NCBI RefSeq assembly: GCF_963677575.1
Contig: NZ_OY782038.1
Span: 1,240,001-1,304,000, forward strand
DNA from: an uncultured Draconibacterium sp.
GTDB lineage: Bacteria > Bacteroidota > Bacteroidia > Bacteroidales > Prolixibacteraceae
Direction: 5' to 3'
DNA length: 64,000 nt
Shown here: positions 41,691 through 50,900 of the stretch, one piece after another
Layout of the letters: each line of letters starts with the position of its first letter
Position numbering within the stretch: position 1 is the first letter of the stretch
The notes under the pieces: generated by a model
What the model saw: the letters and a program-made list of their open reading frames with translations, nothing else
Database searches by the model: none
What the model was told of the DNA's origin: nothing
Position numbers and translations under genes: made by a program

Positions 41691-43022
41691 ATGTTGAAAA
41701 CGTTCAAAATTGGCGGAGTACATCCTCCCGAAAATAAATTATCGAAAGATAAAAAGATCGAGGTACTGTCACTTCCAAAAACAGTGTTTATCCCGGTTGC
41801 CCAGCACATTGGTGCGCCTGCAACGCCAACGGTAAAACGTGGCGACGAGGTAAAAACAGGACAGGTAATTGCGCAAAGCAGCAGTTTTGTTTCAACCAAT
41901 ATTCACTCTTCTGTTTCAGGAAAAGTGAAAAAAGTTGACTTTTCAGCCGATAGCTCGGGCTATCCGAAACAAGGTATTTTTATCGATGTGGATGGCGACG
42001 AGTGGGAGGAAGGCATCGACCGCTCGGAAGATTTGGTAAAGAAAATTTCAGTTGAAGGACCTGATATCGTTAAAAAAATTCAGGAAGCCGGAATCGTAGG
42101 ATTGGGTGGTGCAACCTTCCCTACCCACGTTAAACTGGTACCGCCAAAAGGCATGAAAGCCGAAGTGCTGTTGATTAACGGCGTAGAATGCGAACCTTAC
42201 CTGACTTCGGACCATCGTTTGATGTTGGAAAAAGCCGACGAAATTATGGTGGGAATCCAGTTGCTGATGAAAGCAATGGGTGTTGAAAAAGCGGTTATCG
42301 GTATTGAAAACAACAAGCCCGATGCTATTAAATTGCTGAAAGAAAAAAGCGCTTCATATAGAGGAGTGAGCGTTCAGCCTTTAAAAGTTCAATACCCGCA
42401 GGGAGGTGAAAAACAACTCATCAATGCTGTTACCGGAAAAGAAGTTCCTTCGGGCGCTTTACCAATTGCTGTTGGTGCAGTGGTAAGCAACGTAGGTACT
42501 GCTTTTGCCGTTTACGAAGCCATTCAGAAAAATAAACCACTGGTTGAGCGCGTAGTTACCGTAACTGGTAAAGGCGTTGAAAAACCATCGAATTTTATGG
42601 TTCGTATTGGTACTGCCACATCTGAATTGATTGAAGCAGCCGGTGGTCTTCCTGAAAACACAGGTAAAATTATTAGTGGTGGCCCAATGATGGGACGCGC
42701 CATTGCATCGCTCGATGTTCCGGTAACAAAAGGTACTTCAGGACTGCTTCTGATGCAAGAAGAAGAAAGTAAACGCGAAGAAATACAAGCTTGTATTCGT
42801 TGCTCTCGTTGTACTTCAGTTTGCCCGATGGGACTTGAACCTTATCTGCTGATGACTTTAGGTGAAAAACAAATTTTCGATCGTGCAGAAAACGAACGCA
42901 TAATGGATTGTATCGAATGTGGCTCGTGCAGTTACACCTGTCCATCAAGCCGTCCGTTGCTCGATTATATCCGTTTTGGAAAAGGAAAAGTTGGAGCGAT
43001 GATTCGTTCACGTAAAAAATAA
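41691..43022 (+). CDS. rnfC: Electron transport complex subunit RnfC
   Basis: A 443-residue membrane-peripheral subunit. The N terminus KTFKIGGVHPPENKLS is the family start; GLGGATFPTHVKL is the NADH/FMN-binding Rossmann-like loop, and two ferredoxin motifs (CIRCSRCTSVCPMG, CIECGSCSYTCPS) are near the C terminus. RnfC carries the NADH site. It follows rnfB by 6 bp. Between rnfC and rnfD lies a REP-like palindrome of 80 bp, so transcription must pass through it. Confidence 0.96.
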   Translation: MLKTFKIGGVHPPENKLSKDKKIEVLSLPKTVFIPVAQHIGAPATPTVKRGDEVKTGQVIAQSSSFVSTNIHSSVSGKVKKVDFSADSSGYPKQGIFIDVDGDEWEEGIDRSEDLVKKISVEGPDIVKKIQEAGIVGLGGATFPTHVKLVPPKGMKAEVLLINGVECEPYLTSDHRLMLEKADEIMVGIQLLMKAMGVEKAVIGIENNKPDAIKLLKEKSASYRGVSVQPLKVQYPQGGEKQLINAVTGKEVPSGALPIAVGAVVSNVGTAFAVYEAIQKNKPLVERVVTVTGKGVEKPSNFMVRIGTATSELIEAAGGLPENTGKIISGGPMMGRAIASLDVPVTKGTSGLLLMQEEESKREEIQACIRCSRCTSVCPMGLEPYLLMTLGEKQIFDRAENERIMDCIECGSCSYTCPSSRPLLDYIRFGKGKVGAMIRSRKK

Positions 43023-43037
43023 AACAATCAATATAAC

Positions 43038-43117
43038 TGTCATTTCGACGACATAGGAGGAGAAATCTTTAGCTTCAATGAGACAGATTTCTCAGTCGTT
43101 CCTCCTTCGAAATGACA
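43038..43117. repeat. REP-like palindrome of the TGTCATTTCGA family, copy B (in the rnf operon)
   Basis: An imperfect inverted repeat bounded by TGTCATTTCGAC and TCGAAATGACA, with inner GAGAAATCT / AGATTTCTC arms. It shares its ends and inner arms with copy A at 15295. It occupies the gap between rnfC and rnfD, an unexpected place for a strong hairpin. Confidence 0.8.
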
Positions 43118-43145
43118 AAAAGAAAGAAAAACAAATAGCTGAGTA

Positions 43146-44123
43146 ATGAGTAAATTATTAACAGTTTCACCATCACCGCACGTTCATTCGAGCGAATCAA
43201 CCCAAAAAATTATGCTTCGGGTGGTATATGCGATGATTCCGGTCATGATCTGGGGGATTTATATGTTTGGCCTCGATGCCGTTCGGGTTGGGTTAATTTC
43301 AATTTTGTCCTGTCTGGCTATTGAATTCCTCATTCAGAAATATATAATGAAGGTAAAACCAAGTATTACCGACGGGTCGGCATTGATCACCGGTGTACTT
43401 TTAGCATTTAATGTGCCGGTTAGTCTTCCGTGGTGGATCATTATTATTGGTGCAATTGCAGCCATGGGAGTTGGAAAACTTTCGTTTGGTGGATTAGGAT
43501 CGAACGTGTTTAACCCGGCACTGGTAGGCAGGGTTTTCCTGTTGATTTCGTTCCCGGTGCAAATGACATCTTGGCCTGTAACGCGAATGATGGAAGTTGA
43601 TGCTGTTTCGGCAGCTACACCACTGGCAGTAATTAAAGAAGGTATTAAAAACGGCATCCCGGTTTCGCAACTTCAGGGACTGCCAAACTTATCCGACATG
43701 GCCATTGGGTTCAACCACGGTTCAATGGGTGAAATATCAGCAATATTGTTGATCATCGGTGGTCTTTACATGCTTTGGAAAAAAGTGATTACCTGGCAAA
43801 CGCCGGTATCGATTATACTTACCGTTCTTGTGGTTTCGGGTATTTTCTGGGTGGTAAATCCGGAAATGTACGTAAACCCGGTTTATCACATTTTTACAGG
43901 AGGTTTAATGCTGGGAGCCATTTTTATGGCAACCGATATGGTAACCTCACCAATGACCGGAAAAGGACAACTGATCTACGGTGTTGGAATTGGTTTGATC
44001 ACGATCTCCATTCGTATGTTTGGCGCTTATCCCGAAGGAATTTCGTTCGCAATTCTGATTATGAATGCGTTTGTGCCACTGATCAACATGTATGTTAAAC
44101 CTAAACGATTTGGAGGACAGTAA
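43146..44123 (+). CDS. rnfD: Electron transport complex subunit RnfD
   Basis: A 325-residue integral membrane subunit with about nine helices. The start LLTVSPSPHVHSSES is typical; the FMN attachment motif is DAVSAATPL with Thr158 (covalent flavin via a phosphoester bond). FGGLGSNVFNPALVG is the conserved loop. RnfD is part of the ion-pumping core. Start ATG at 43146, 28 bp after the REP-like palindrome. Confidence 0.95.
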   Translation: MSKLLTVSPSPHVHSSESTQKIMLRVVYAMIPVMIWGIYMFGLDAVRVGLISILSCLAIEFLIQKYIMKVKPSITDGSALITGVLLAFNVPVSLPWWIIIIGAIAAMGVGKLSFGGLGSNVFNPALVGRVFLLISFPVQMTSWPVTRMMEVDAVSAATPLAVIKEGIKNGIPVSQLQGLPNLSDMAIGFNHGSMGEISAILLIIGGLYMLWKKVITWQTPVSIILTVLVVSGIFWVVNPEMYVNPVYHIFTGGLMLGAIFMATDMVTSPMTGKGQLIYGVGIGLITISIRMFGAYPEGISFAILIMNAFVPLINMYVKPKRFGGQ

Positions 44124-44124
44124 A

Positions 44125-44703
44125 ATGGCAAAACGAGAATCGAGTTTTATAAATATGGTGCTTACGCTTGTTCTGGTAACAGGTATTGCCGCAGCAGTTT
44201 TGGGTTTTGTATACGATTTTACAAAAGGCCCGATTGAGGTGGCAAAATTAAAAGCACAAACCGAGGCAATTAAAACAGTATTGCCCGAATTTGACAAGTT
44301 GGGAGAAACAATGGTTTTTAGTCCGGGTGAAGGACAAGACTCACTGGAATTCTTTCCGGCCTATAAAAATGGAGAATTGGTAGGAACAGCCATAAAAACC
44401 TATACAAAAAGTGGTTTTAGCGGATTCATTTCCATTATGGCTGGCATTGATAAAGACGGTAACTTTTCGGGGTACTCGGTTTTAGAACATGCCGAAACAC
44501 CCGGTTTGGGTTCAAAAATGTCGGTGTGGTTCAACAATCCAGAAAAACCAAATCAGTATGTAATCGGCAAGAATCCTGAAACGACCAATTTTACCGTGTC
44601 GAAAGACGGTGGAGACATCGATGCGATTACTGCCTCAACAATTAGCTCTCGCGCTTTTCTTGATGCATTAAGAAGAGCATACAGTACTTATAAAAAACAA
44701 TAA
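44125..44703 (+). CDS. rnfG: Electron transport complex subunit RnfG
   Basis: A 192-residue subunit: one N-terminal helix (about 9-30) followed by a periplasmic FMN domain with GYSVLEHAETPGLGSKM and the flavinylation region DAITASTISSRAF (Thr in the SAT/TAST-type motif). The ATG at 44125 directly follows the rnfD stop and is preferred over an upstream in-frame start inside rnfD. RnfG receives electrons on the periplasmic side. A four-helix-bundle gene is inserted after it. Confidence 0.93.
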   Translation: MAKRESSFINMVLTLVLVTGIAAAVLGFVYDFTKGPIEVAKLKAQTEAIKTVLPEFDKLGETMVFSPGEGQDSLEFFPAYKNGELVGTAIKTYTKSGFSGFISIMAGIDKDGNFSGYSVLEHAETPGLGSKMSVWFNNPEKPNQYVIGKNPETTNFTVSKDGGDIDAITASTISSRAFLDALRRAYSTYKKQ

Positions 44704-44712
44704 AGAGTTCAG

Positions 44713-45192
44713 AGTTTAGAGTTCAGAGTTTAAGGTTATGAGCACATTTCAGCGGTTTGAAGATATTGTTGCCTGGCAAAAAGCAAGGATTCTTTGTAAG
44801 TTGATTAAGACTTACACTGACTACAAACTATTTGCAAAAGACTTTAAACTTGTTAGCCAGATCAAAAGTTCCTCTGGCTCGGCGATGGATAATATTGCTG
44901 AAGGATTTGAAAGAGGAGGCAACAAAGAATTTATACAGTTCCTCTACATTGCAAAAGGCTCGGCAGGCGAAGTAAGATCTCAACTGTATAGAGCATTTGA
45001 CAATGAATATATAACGAAAGATGAATTTAAAGAAGCCTACGATCTTGCAGATGAAGTAAGCAAAATGATAAGAGGATTGATCAATCATTTGAAAGGAAGT
45101 GAGCTAAAAGGTGATAAATACAAAAAATAGGATTCGTGTAAGTGAAGTACTAAGGTTGTTTAGAACATACTCTGAACACTGAACGCTAAACT
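44713..45192. mobile_element. S23-type four-helix-bundle cassette in the rnf operon
   Basis: A 480-bp block between rnfG and rnfE is flanked by an 18-bp inverted repeat: AGTTTAGAGTTCAGAGTT (44713-44730) against the complement of AACACTGAACGCTAAACT (45175-45192), 16 of 18 matching. Inside is one gene (44738-45130). The left flank also carries tandem AGAGTTCAGAGTTTA-like words. The structure suggests an inserted cassette; mechanism unknown. Confidence 0.6.
44738..45130 (+). CDS. Four-helix bundle protein (S23/IVP family)
   Basis: A 130-residue protein of the 23S rRNA intervening-sequence (S23, TIGR02436) family: RFEDIVAWQKARILCKLIKTY at the start and SGSAMDNIAEGFERGGNKEF in the middle are the family signature. 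It is an all-helical bundle, related to the Avd accessory proteins of diversity-generating retroelements, and found either inside 23S rRNA genes or as solitary inserts with unknown role. It is not part of any known Rnf complex. Same strand as rnf, so it could be co-transcribed. Confidence 0.9.
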   Translation: MSTFQRFEDIVAWQKARILCKLIKTYTDYKLFAKDFKLVSQIKSSSGSAMDNIAEGFERGGNKEFIQFLYIAKGSAGEVRSQLYRAFDNEYITKDEFKEAYDLADEVSKMIRGLINHLKGSELKGDKYKK

Positions 45193-45206
45193 AAAAACAT
45201 GTTATT

Positions 45207-45791
45207 ATGAATCAGTGGAAAAATTTTACAAAAGGTTTTATAAAGGAAAATCCGGTATTTGTTCTGGTACTCGGAATGTGCCCTACTCTTGGGGTAACAT
45301 CATCGGCCATTAACGGGCTGGGAATGGGATTGGCAACAACGTTTGTGTTAATGATGTCGAACATCGTTATCTCGTTGGTAAAGAATGTCATTCCTGAGAA
45401 AGTCAGAATTCCGAGTTTTATTGTAATTATTGCAGCGTTTGTTACGGTTGTACAATTATTAATGCAGGCTTTTGTTCCTGCACTGTACAAAAGCCTCGGG
45501 CTGTTTATTCCGTTAATAGTAGTAAACTGTATCGTGTTAGGTCGTGCTGAAGCTTTCGCCTCAAAAAATAATGTTGGTTCTTCAGCAATCGACGGACTGG
45601 GAATTGGACTGGGCTTTACATTCGCCCTGGTTTTACTCGGAAGTATCAGAGAAATTCTGGGAAGCGGTAAACTGTTTAACATTACCATATATCCAGAAAA
45701 TTACGTAACCCTTGTATTTGTGCTCGCTCCCGGAGCATTTATTGTTCTGGGATACCTGATTGCATTGATCAACCGAATGAAAAAGAATTAG
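45207..45791 (+). CDS. rnfE: Electron transport complex subunit RnfE
   Basis: A 194-residue, six-helix integral membrane subunit with the family start KNFTKGFIKENPVFVLVLGMCPTLGVTSSA (conserved Cys in MCP) and the paired RAEAFASKNNVGSSAIDGLG loop. Forms the Na+/H+-translocating core together with RnfA and RnfD. Separated from rnfG by the S23-type cassette, otherwise in normal order. rnfA follows 11 bp later. Confidence 0.95.
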   Translation: MNQWKNFTKGFIKENPVFVLVLGMCPTLGVTSSAINGLGMGLATTFVLMMSNIVISLVKNVIPEKVRIPSFIVIIAAFVTVVQLLMQAFVPALYKSLGLFIPLIVVNCIVLGRAEAFASKNNVGSSAIDGLGIGLGFTFALVLLGSIREILGSGKLFNITIYPENYVTLVFVLAPGAFIVLGYLIALINRMKKN

Positions 45792-45802
45792 GAGGATAGA
45801 AG

Positions 45803-46375
45803 ATGAACTATTTAGTAATTGTAATAGGCGCCATACTTGTAAACAACATTGTTTTAATGCAGTTTTTGGGAATTTGCCCGTTTTTGGGTGTTTCCAAAAA
45901 AGTGTCGACCGGTATTGGTATGACCGGCGCCGTTGCCTTTGTAATGATCCTGGCAACAATTGTAACCTACCTGATCCAAAACTATGTGCTTGAAAAATTC
46001 GGATTAGGATATTTGCAGACCATTGTTTTTATTTTAATAATCGCATCGTTGGTACAAATGGTGGAGATCATTTTGAAAAAAGTAAGTCCTCCGCTTTACC
46101 AGGCGCTGGGTATTTTTCTACCGCTTATTACCACTAACTGTGCTATTTTGGGTGTTGCCATTCTTACCGTGCAAAAAGAGTTCAACCTGTTGGAAGGTGT
46201 AATATTTTCAACATCAAATGCCATAGGTTTTGGGCTTGCACTAATAATTTTTGCAGGAATTCGTGAGCACCTCGATCTGCAAAATGTACCGAAAGGATTA
46301 AAAGGTACTCCAATTGCTTTAATAGCAGCTGGTATTCTTGCAATGGCTTTTATGGGATTCTCTGGCTTAGTGTAA
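45803..46375 (+). CDS. rnfA: Electron transport complex subunit RnfA
   Basis: A 190-residue, six-helix membrane subunit, homologous to RnfE in inverted topology. The family start NNIVLMQFLGICPFLGVS and the second CP/CA motif TTNCAILGVAILTVQKE are present; the conserved Cys in both halves bind the iron-sulfur cluster within the membrane. It is the last gene of the rnf operon; no strong terminator is seen before the next promoter at 46461. Confidence 0.96.
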   Translation: MNYLVIVIGAILVNNIVLMQFLGICPFLGVSKKVSTGIGMTGAVAFVMILATIVTYLIQNYVLEKFGLGYLQTIVFILIIASLVQMVEIILKKVSPPLYQALGIFLPLITTNCAILGVAILTVQKEFNLLEGVIFSTSNAIGFGLALIIFAGIREHLDLQNVPKGLKGTPIALIAAGILAMAFMGFSGLV

Positions 46376-46413
46376 GTTAGTTTAAGATTAACCCAATATT
46401 AACCATTTATGAT

Positions 46414-46432
46414 TTTTGTCATAGTGACAAAA
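46414..46432. promoter_or_regulatory. Candidate operator upstream of the AAA ATPase
   Basis: A perfect inverted repeat TTTTGTCA-TAG-TGACAAAA (8-bp arms, 3-nt spacer) lies 28 bp upstream of the -7 box. The TGTCA/TGACA core is of the kind bound by CRP/FNR-type dimers, but the spacing differs from canonical FNR. The left half recurs, without the dyad, before rseC (40331-40340). Confidence 0.5.
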
Positions 46433-46460
46433 TAAACAGGTCTGCCTTACATTAATTTGT

Positions 46461-46498
46461 TAAATTTGCTATGTGCAGATAGCAAAATAGCTATCTGC
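46461..46498 (+). promoter_or_regulatory. -7 box and leader hairpin of the AAA ATPase gene
   Basis: TAAATTTG (46461-46468) fits TAnnTTTG. Six bases later begins a perfect 9-bp hairpin, GCAGATAGC (46475-46483) / GCTATCTGC (46490-46498), at the expected transcript start. Its first 14 bases are nearly identical to the leader in front of rseC. The hairpin sits 24 bp before the TTG start. Confidence 0.55.
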
Positions 46499-46522
46499 CC
46501 CAACAACTAAAAATCGAATACA

Positions 46523-47704
46523 TTGGAATTTTTTCAACAGGTACATAAGTCATTACTTCAGGGTTCAAAAGATACCATTCAGAGAGAGCTGATGAACAAT
46601 ATCGACTGGGACCAAAGGCTTATCTGTATCAAGGGATTCAGGAGTGTTGGAAAAACAACATTTTTGCTCGACTACATAAAAAAGTATCACCCGGAAAGCA
46701 ACGAAGTACTGTATCTTAACCTAAATAATTTCTATTTCACCAAACGTAAGATCAGTTCTTTTGCTGACGAATTTGCTAAACGAGGCGGTAAAATTTTGTT
46801 GCTCGATCAGATACAAAAATACCCTGGCTGGTCGGCAGATTTGCGAAAATGTTTGGATGAGATTCCAGACCTGAAGATCATTTTTACTTCGTCGCCGGTG
46901 TTGCGAATTACCGAGGATAATCCTGATCTGGAAGGAATGGCCAGCATTTACCACCTCGAAGGGCTATCGTTTCGCGAGTATCTGAATCATGAAACAGGAA
47001 GTAATTTTACAACTTACACACTGGAAGAAATACTGAACAACCACATTGAGATTGCTCAGAAAGTGGTTGACGAAATAAAACCGCTGGCGTATTTCGACGA
47101 TTATTTACGACACGGTTATTTCCCCTACTACATTCACGATCCGAATTTTTATATCGACAAGTTGTTAAAGAATATCAACCTGGCACTTGAGATTGATGTT
47201 CCGTACATCAACCAGATTGAATTTAAATACCTCCCGAAACTCAGAAAGCTGTTGCACATCATTGCTTCAGAAACGCCATTTACTCCAAATGTTAGTAAAT
47301 TAGCCACTTCGGTTGAAACATCGCGCGCAACAATTATGAATTACCTAAAATATTTGAAGCACGCACGATTGATCAACCTGCTTTATGAGAACGGCGGAAC
47401 TGACGATGACCAGATGAAAAAACCGGACAAAGTGTACATGCACAATACAAACCTGCTAAACGCTATTGCTCCGAATAACTACGATAAAGCCACGGTTCGC
47501 CAAACGTTCTTTTATAACCAGGTAGGTTATGTATGTCAATTGGCGAAATCGCCGGTTGCTGATTTTTGCGTCAACGGAAAATATAAATTTAATGTTGGCG
47601 GACGAAAACTGAGACCAGAAAAAGGAATTTACGCGGCCTCGGATGTAATTGAGGTTGGCGAAGGAAACAAAATTCCGTTATGGCTCTTTGGATTTTTGTA
47701 TTAA
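46523..47704 (+). CDS. AAA ATPase with C-terminal DUF4143 domain
   Basis: A 393-residue protein: P-loop IKGFRSVGKTT (about residues 35-45), Walker B region KILLLDQIQKYP, and the DUF4143-type C terminus with the winged-helix-like TPNVSKLATSVETSRATIMNYLKYLKHARLI. The family (AAA_14/DUF4143) is frequent in Bacteroidota, cytoplasmic, and of unknown role. The Walker B Asp is followed by Gln (LLDQI) rather than the usual Glu, so hydrolysis may be altered. Start is TTG at 46523; the next ATG is residue 24. Lies between rnfA and nifJ. Confidence 0.85.
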   Translation: MEFFQQVHKSLLQGSKDTIQRELMNNIDWDQRLICIKGFRSVGKTTFLLDYIKKYHPESNEVLYLNLNNFYFTKRKISSFADEFAKRGGKILLLDQIQKYPGWSADLRKCLDEIPDLKIIFTSSPVLRITEDNPDLEGMASIYHLEGLSFREYLNHETGSNFTTYTLEEILNNHIEIAQKVVDEIKPLAYFDDYLRHGYFPYYIHDPNFYIDKLLKNINLALEIDVPYINQIEFKYLPKLRKLLHIIASETPFTPNVSKLATSVETSRATIMNYLKYLKHARLINLLYENGGTDDDQMKKPDKVYMHNTNLLNAIAPNNYDKATVRQTFFYNQVGYVCQLAKSPVADFCVNGKYKFNVGGRKLRPEKGIYAASDVIEVGEGNKIPLWLFGFLY

Positions 47705-47737
47705 AAAATAAAATTAAATGATTATGAAAAGATTCTT

Positions 47738-47886
47738 TCGCTTCATTACATTTCGCTCAGAATGACAAAAATGTAGTTGTTTAAAGGCTATTGGGAGGGA
47801 AGTTTTGGCGGTTTAACCGCCAAAACTTCCCTCCCAATAGCACGCTCACAGCAAGACTGTCATTCCGAGCAAAGCGAGGAATCTCA
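47738..47886. repeat. Diverged REP element enclosing a 55-nt perfect palindrome, upstream of nifJ
   Basis: Outer arms GATTCTTTCGCTTC... AGAATGACA and TGTCATTCCGAGC...GAGGAATC are partly complementary and belong to a common Bacteroidota REP type. Inside lies a perfect palindrome (47787-47841) with 27-bp arms beginning GCTATTGGGAGGGAAG around a single central T. A 27-bp stem with a 1-nt centre would extrude as a cruciform or act as a strong terminator; it stands 101 bp before nifJ. Confidence 0.75.
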
Positions 47887-47942
47887 AACAATACAACCAG
47901 AATAATATCAATTTAAACTAAATAAATTAAAGACGAATAAAG

Positions 47943-50900
47943 ATGGCAAAACAAAAAAAGATGGTAACATGTGACGGTAATTACGCTGCGGCGTATATGA
48001 GTTACATGTTCAGCGAAGTCGCCTGTATTTATCCAATCACTCCGTCGTCAACCATGGCAGAGTACGTTGATGAATGGGCTGCTTTCGGAAAGAAAAATAT
48101 GTTTGGTCGCCCAGTACGTTTGGCAGAAATGCAAAGTGAAGCCGGTGCTGCCGGTGCTGTTCACGGAGCGCTGCAATCGGGTGCCTTAACTTCTACTTAC
48201 ACTGCATCACAGGGTTTATTATTAATGATCCCTAACATGTACAAAATCGCAGGTGAGTTATTACCAACAGTATTCCACGTAAGTGCACGTGCCCTGGCCG
48301 GTCACGCATTATCAATCTTTGGCGACCACAGCGACGTTTATGCTGCCCGTCAAACAGGTTTTGCAATGTTGGCTTCAGGTTCTGTACAGGAAGAAATGGA
48401 CCTTGCAGGTGTTGCTCACTTGGCTACACTTAAATCAAGAGTTCCTTTCCTTGCTTTCTTCGATGGATTCCGTACATCACACGAAATTCAGAAGATTGAA
48501 GCTATCGATCAGGATGACATTGTTCCTTTGGTTGACCAGGAAGCACTTCAGGAATTCCACAATCGTGCGTTAAACCCTGAAAATCCTGTAACCCGTGGTA
48601 CTGCTCAAAACCCTGATATTTTCTTCCAGGCAAAAGAATCAGCAAATAAATTCTACGATGCAGTTCCTGATATCGTTGCTGACTACATGGATGAAATCAG
48701 CAAAATTACTGGCAGAACATACCGTCCTTTCACTTATTACGGTGCACCTGATGCTGAAAACGTAATTATTGCAATGGGGTCGGTTACTGAAACCATTAAA
48801 GAAACTATCGACTACTTAGCTGCTCAAGGCAAAAAAGTTGGTTTAATTTCGGTACACCTGTTCCGTCCATTCTCGGCAAAACACTTTGTTGAAGCATTAC
48901 CTGATTCAGTAAAACGTATTGCTGTATTAGACCGTGCTGCTGAGCCGGGATCAACCGGAGAGCCATTATTCCTTGATGTACAATCGCAATTCTACGGAAA
49001 AGCAGATGCTCCTGTAATTGTTGGTGGTCGTTACGGTTTAGGATCAAAAGATACTACTCCTTCTCAAATTCTTTCAGTTTACGAAAACCTTGAAATGAAA
49101 GAGCCAAAAGGCAACTTCACAATTGGTATCGTTGATGATGTGACTTTCAAATCACTTCCATTGAAAGAAGAGATCAACATGACTCCGGAAGGAACTTACC
49201 AGGCTAAATTCTACGGTTTGGGTTCTGACGGTACTGTTGGAGCAAACAAAAACTCGATTAAAATTATTGGTGACGCAACAGATAAATCATGTCAGGGATA
49301 CTTCCAGTACGACTCGAAAAAGTCGGGAGGTTTCACTTGTTCACACTTACGCTTCGGGGATAAACCAATCCGATCAACTTACCTTGTTACCACTCCTGAC
49401 TTTGTTGCTTGTCACGTTCCGGCATATGTAAATATGTACGACGTGCTGAAAGGCCTGAAAAAAGGTGGTTCTTTCTTGCTGAACTCGATTAACGACGCAG
49501 AAGAAACCAAAAAGCAGTTGCCTGATGCAATGAAGAAATATTTGGCCGAAAACGAAATCAATTTCTACATCATTAACGGTACAAAACTGGGTGAAGAGAT
49601 TGGTTTGGGAACTCGTACAAATACGATCATGCAATCGGCTTTCTTTAAAATTACCGGTGTAATTCCTTACGAAATGGCTGTTGAGCAAATGAAAACTGCC
49701 ATTGTAAAATCGTACGGTAAAAAAGGTGAGCACATTGTAAACATGAACTACGCAGCGGTTGACGCCGGTGGTAAAAACGTAGTAAAAGTTGACGTTCCTA
49801 CAGAATGGAAAGATATCGTTGTAGCTGAAGAAGCAGCTGTAGATGCGGATCGTCCGGAATACATTACTAAAGTGGTTGACGTAATCAACGCACAAAAAGG
49901 TGATGATCTTCCTGTTTCTACTTTTGCGGGATCAGAAGACGGACAATTCCCACTTGGAACAGCAGCTTACGAAAAACGTGGTATCGCAGTAAACGTTCCT
50001 GAATGGCAGTCGGAAAACTGTATTCAGTGTAACCAGTGTGCTTACGTTTGTCCTCACGCAGCTATTCGTCCGTTCCTGATGACAGAAGAAGAAGTTGAAG
50101 CTGCACCGGCCGGAACAGAAACAAAAACTGCTACTCCTTCGAAAATGTTTGGTGGATTAAATTTCCGTATCCAGGTATCGCCACTCGACTGTACTGGTTG
50201 TGGTAACTGTGCCGATGTTTGTCCTTCAAAAGTGAAATCACTTGTGATGAAGCCACTTGCTTCACAACAAGATCAGGTTGAGCGTTGGGACTACATGGAC
50301 AAAAAAGTTACCGTTAAAGAAACTGTTGTTGACAAAACAAAATCAGTTAAAAACTCACAGTTCGCTCAGCCATTGTTCGAGTTCTCGGGAGCTTGTGCAG
50401 GTTGCGGTGAAACTCCATACATTAAACTGATCACTCAGCTTTACGGTGAAAGAATGATGGTTGCCAACGCTACAGGTTGTTCTTCAATCTATGGTGGTTC
50501 TGCTCCGTCAACTCCTTACTGTAAACACAAAGAGTCTGGTCATGGTCCGGCCTGGGCTAACTCACTGTTCGAAGACAATGCCGAATACGGTTTTGGTTTC
50601 GCCGAAGGTGTTAGCGCACAACGCGATCGTATTGCAGAAATTATGACTACTGCCCTTTCAAATGGTGCTTCTGACGCTGAAAAAGAAGTATTTGGCGAAT
50701 GGCTGGAGAAAAAAGATATCGCAGCAGGATCGGTTGTTGCAACCAACAAAGTATTGGATGTAATTAAAGACAGCGATAGCCAATATGCAAAAGACATCCT
50801 ATCGTTAAAACAATACCTGGTTAAAAAATCAATTTGGGTATTTGGTGGCGACGGATGGGCATACGACATCGGTTACGGTGGTTTAGACCACGTAATGGCA

